Below the pieces are notes generated by a model. That model had not been told where the DNA came from. It saw only the letters and a list, made by a program, of their open reading frames with translations, and ran no database searches. Shown in pieces: positions 9,319 through 10,000 of a stretch of 10,000 bases of DNA (position 1 is its first letter; each line of letters starts with the position of its first letter). Position numbers and translations under genes: made by a program. Source of the DNA: Glandiceps talaboti (taxonomy: Eukaryota > Hemichordata > Enteropneusta > Spengelidae); the NCBI RefSeq assembly GCF_964340395.1, contig NC_135561.1, positions 12,390,461 to 12,400,460 on the forward strand, given 5' to 3'.

Positions 9319-9471
9319 CCAAACGAAGCGCAACCTGGCTTTCTACTGCGGTAACATTTGTAAGTCTAAATTGTGGCATTTCAATCTGTTTATTGTAGTT
9401 TACAGCATCGGGATCGTCTTCACTCATTTTCTCCCGCCATGTCAGTATCAAGTTATTATCATTGTAGGCAT
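9319..9471 (-). CDS. Exon A: ligand-binding domain after the Cys-loop, Cys-loop channel (partial gene)
   Basis: First visible exon of a minus-strand pentameric ligand-gated channel, 153 bp. It begins after a pyrimidine-rich stretch and ATTATTCTAG with two bases (AT) of a split codon, and ends CGTTTGG before a GTAAGTAC donor (phase 1). It reads AYNDNNLILTW at residues 1-11, then a hydrophilic segment, then EMPQFRL at 30-36 and a possible N-glycosylation site NVT at 38-40. If the previous exon ends in T, the split codon is Tyr and the start reads YAY, matching loop B/beta7-8 of the family (ESYAYTEDDLMLYW in GABA rho, ESFGYTMNDLIFEW in GlyR). MPQF matches GlyR LPQF. The intron position just before Y-x-Y agrees with vertebrate GlyR/GABA-rho genes as I remember them. 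The frame stays open further upstream, but that extension does not align and I reject it. The preceding Cys-loop exon is not found between 9472 and 10000. Confidence 0.86.
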
Positions 9472-9570
9472 CTAGAATAATCGACGGGCAAAAAGGAAAT
9501 TGTGATATTCCTGACATAGACAGTTCAGAAGATTTTCTAACCCTCACGCCGTATAAGTAAAACTGACATG

Positions 9571-9572
<2 letters not shown>

Positions 9573-9616
<44 letters not shown>
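9573..9616. repeat. (CA)22 microsatellite
   Basis: An uninterrupted 44-bp AC/CA run about 100 bp upstream of exon A in gene orientation, inside the incoming intron. On the minus strand it reads TG and produces the Cys/Val run at the start of a spurious longer frame. Confidence 0.97.
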
Positions 9617-9618
<2 letters not shown>

Positions 9619-10000
9619 TGCAATCGACTGTTACATTCGATTTGTATTTTCAATTTATGAAACTATGCTAAGGTCGAATTGTCTGTTCAAAGTATAGAAA
9701 ATGGCAGCTTGAAGCGAAAGTGGTTTCCTATATATCTAGTAAACGTAAAAGAAATTCAAGTAGTCTGCACATATAACAAATGTTCCAGATGGAAATTCTC
9801 TCGAGAGTCACAAAACTATGACAATCCTGGGTACATTGTGCGGTTAACTCGTTATTCGAGATTGAAAATTATATTATCGATCTTTGCAGTTTATTTAAAA
9901 CAATTTTCGAATATTCTAAACGAAATGGGCAAACTTCCCTTTTAAGGGGATTCTACTTTAGCGGTAGTCGTTGGACAAATACCCAAATTGAAATATCAAG
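9617..10000 (-). other. Upstream intron of the channel gene (presumed)
   Basis: I looked on the minus strand for the expected Cys-loop exon (C, 13 residues including F-P-x-D, C) with a phase-1 donor and found none. The plus-strand 88-codon frame at 9679-9945 has no recognisable feature and is probably chance. The stretch is therefore best read as intron. Confidence 0.6.

Noticed and set aside
9472-9616. Extension of exon A upstream in the same open frame, including an apparent Phe-Pro-Phe-Cys resembling the end of the Cys-loop
   Set aside because: The segment does not align with the C-x13-C loop and runs into the CA repeat. A pyrimidine tract and TTCTAG sit exactly at the position where the family has an intron, and splicing there aligns without gaps.

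Overview
This window looks like AT-rich nuclear DNA from an animal. Coding sequence is split by GT-AG introns, simple repeats are long and frequent, and there are no operon-like gene blocks. The one gene I can recognise is a Cys-loop (pentameric) ligand-gated ion channel of the inhibitory glycine-receptor/glutamate-gated-chloride type. An invertebrate is likely, because the protein mixes vertebrate GlyR-like and protostome GluCl-like residues. I cannot name the species or phylum.

The channel gene lies on the minus strand at about 7182-9471. Four consecutive exons are visible: A 9319-9471, B 8430-8659, C 7898-8044 and D 7182-7442. They join in frame through intron phases 1, 0 and 0. Together they encode the last 262 residues: the membrane-proximal part of the ligand-binding domain, M1, M2, the M2-M3 linker, M3, a short cytoplasmic loop, M4 and the stop codon. 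The Cys-loop exon and everything upstream (signal peptide, most of the extracellular domain, promoter) must lie beyond position 10000. The three complete introns are 659, 385 and 455 bp. The first contains a CAC/CAT array of about 340 bp. The second contains a 116-bp perfect palindrome built around (TA)51. A (CA)22 tract lies just upstream of exon A.

The left 7.1 kb holds no gene I recognise. It contains microsatellites (TTGA, CA followed by CG, and TA-rich), a diverged direct repeat pair of about 150 bp (5722-5873 and 6306-6456), a 17-bp inverted repeat pair around 1038-1294, several small palindromes, and one possible plus-strand terminal exon (3388-3527) followed by AATAAA. Most short ORFs there look like chance.

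The points most worth following up are in the channel protein. The M2-M3 linker carries Glu at 24', the same substitution as the human GLRA1 K276E startle mutation. The selectivity filter reads Ala-Ala-Arg instead of Pro-Ala-Arg. The loop-C disulfide and aromatic residue typical of GlyR are missing. Together these suggest a divergent, possibly orphan, anion channel.
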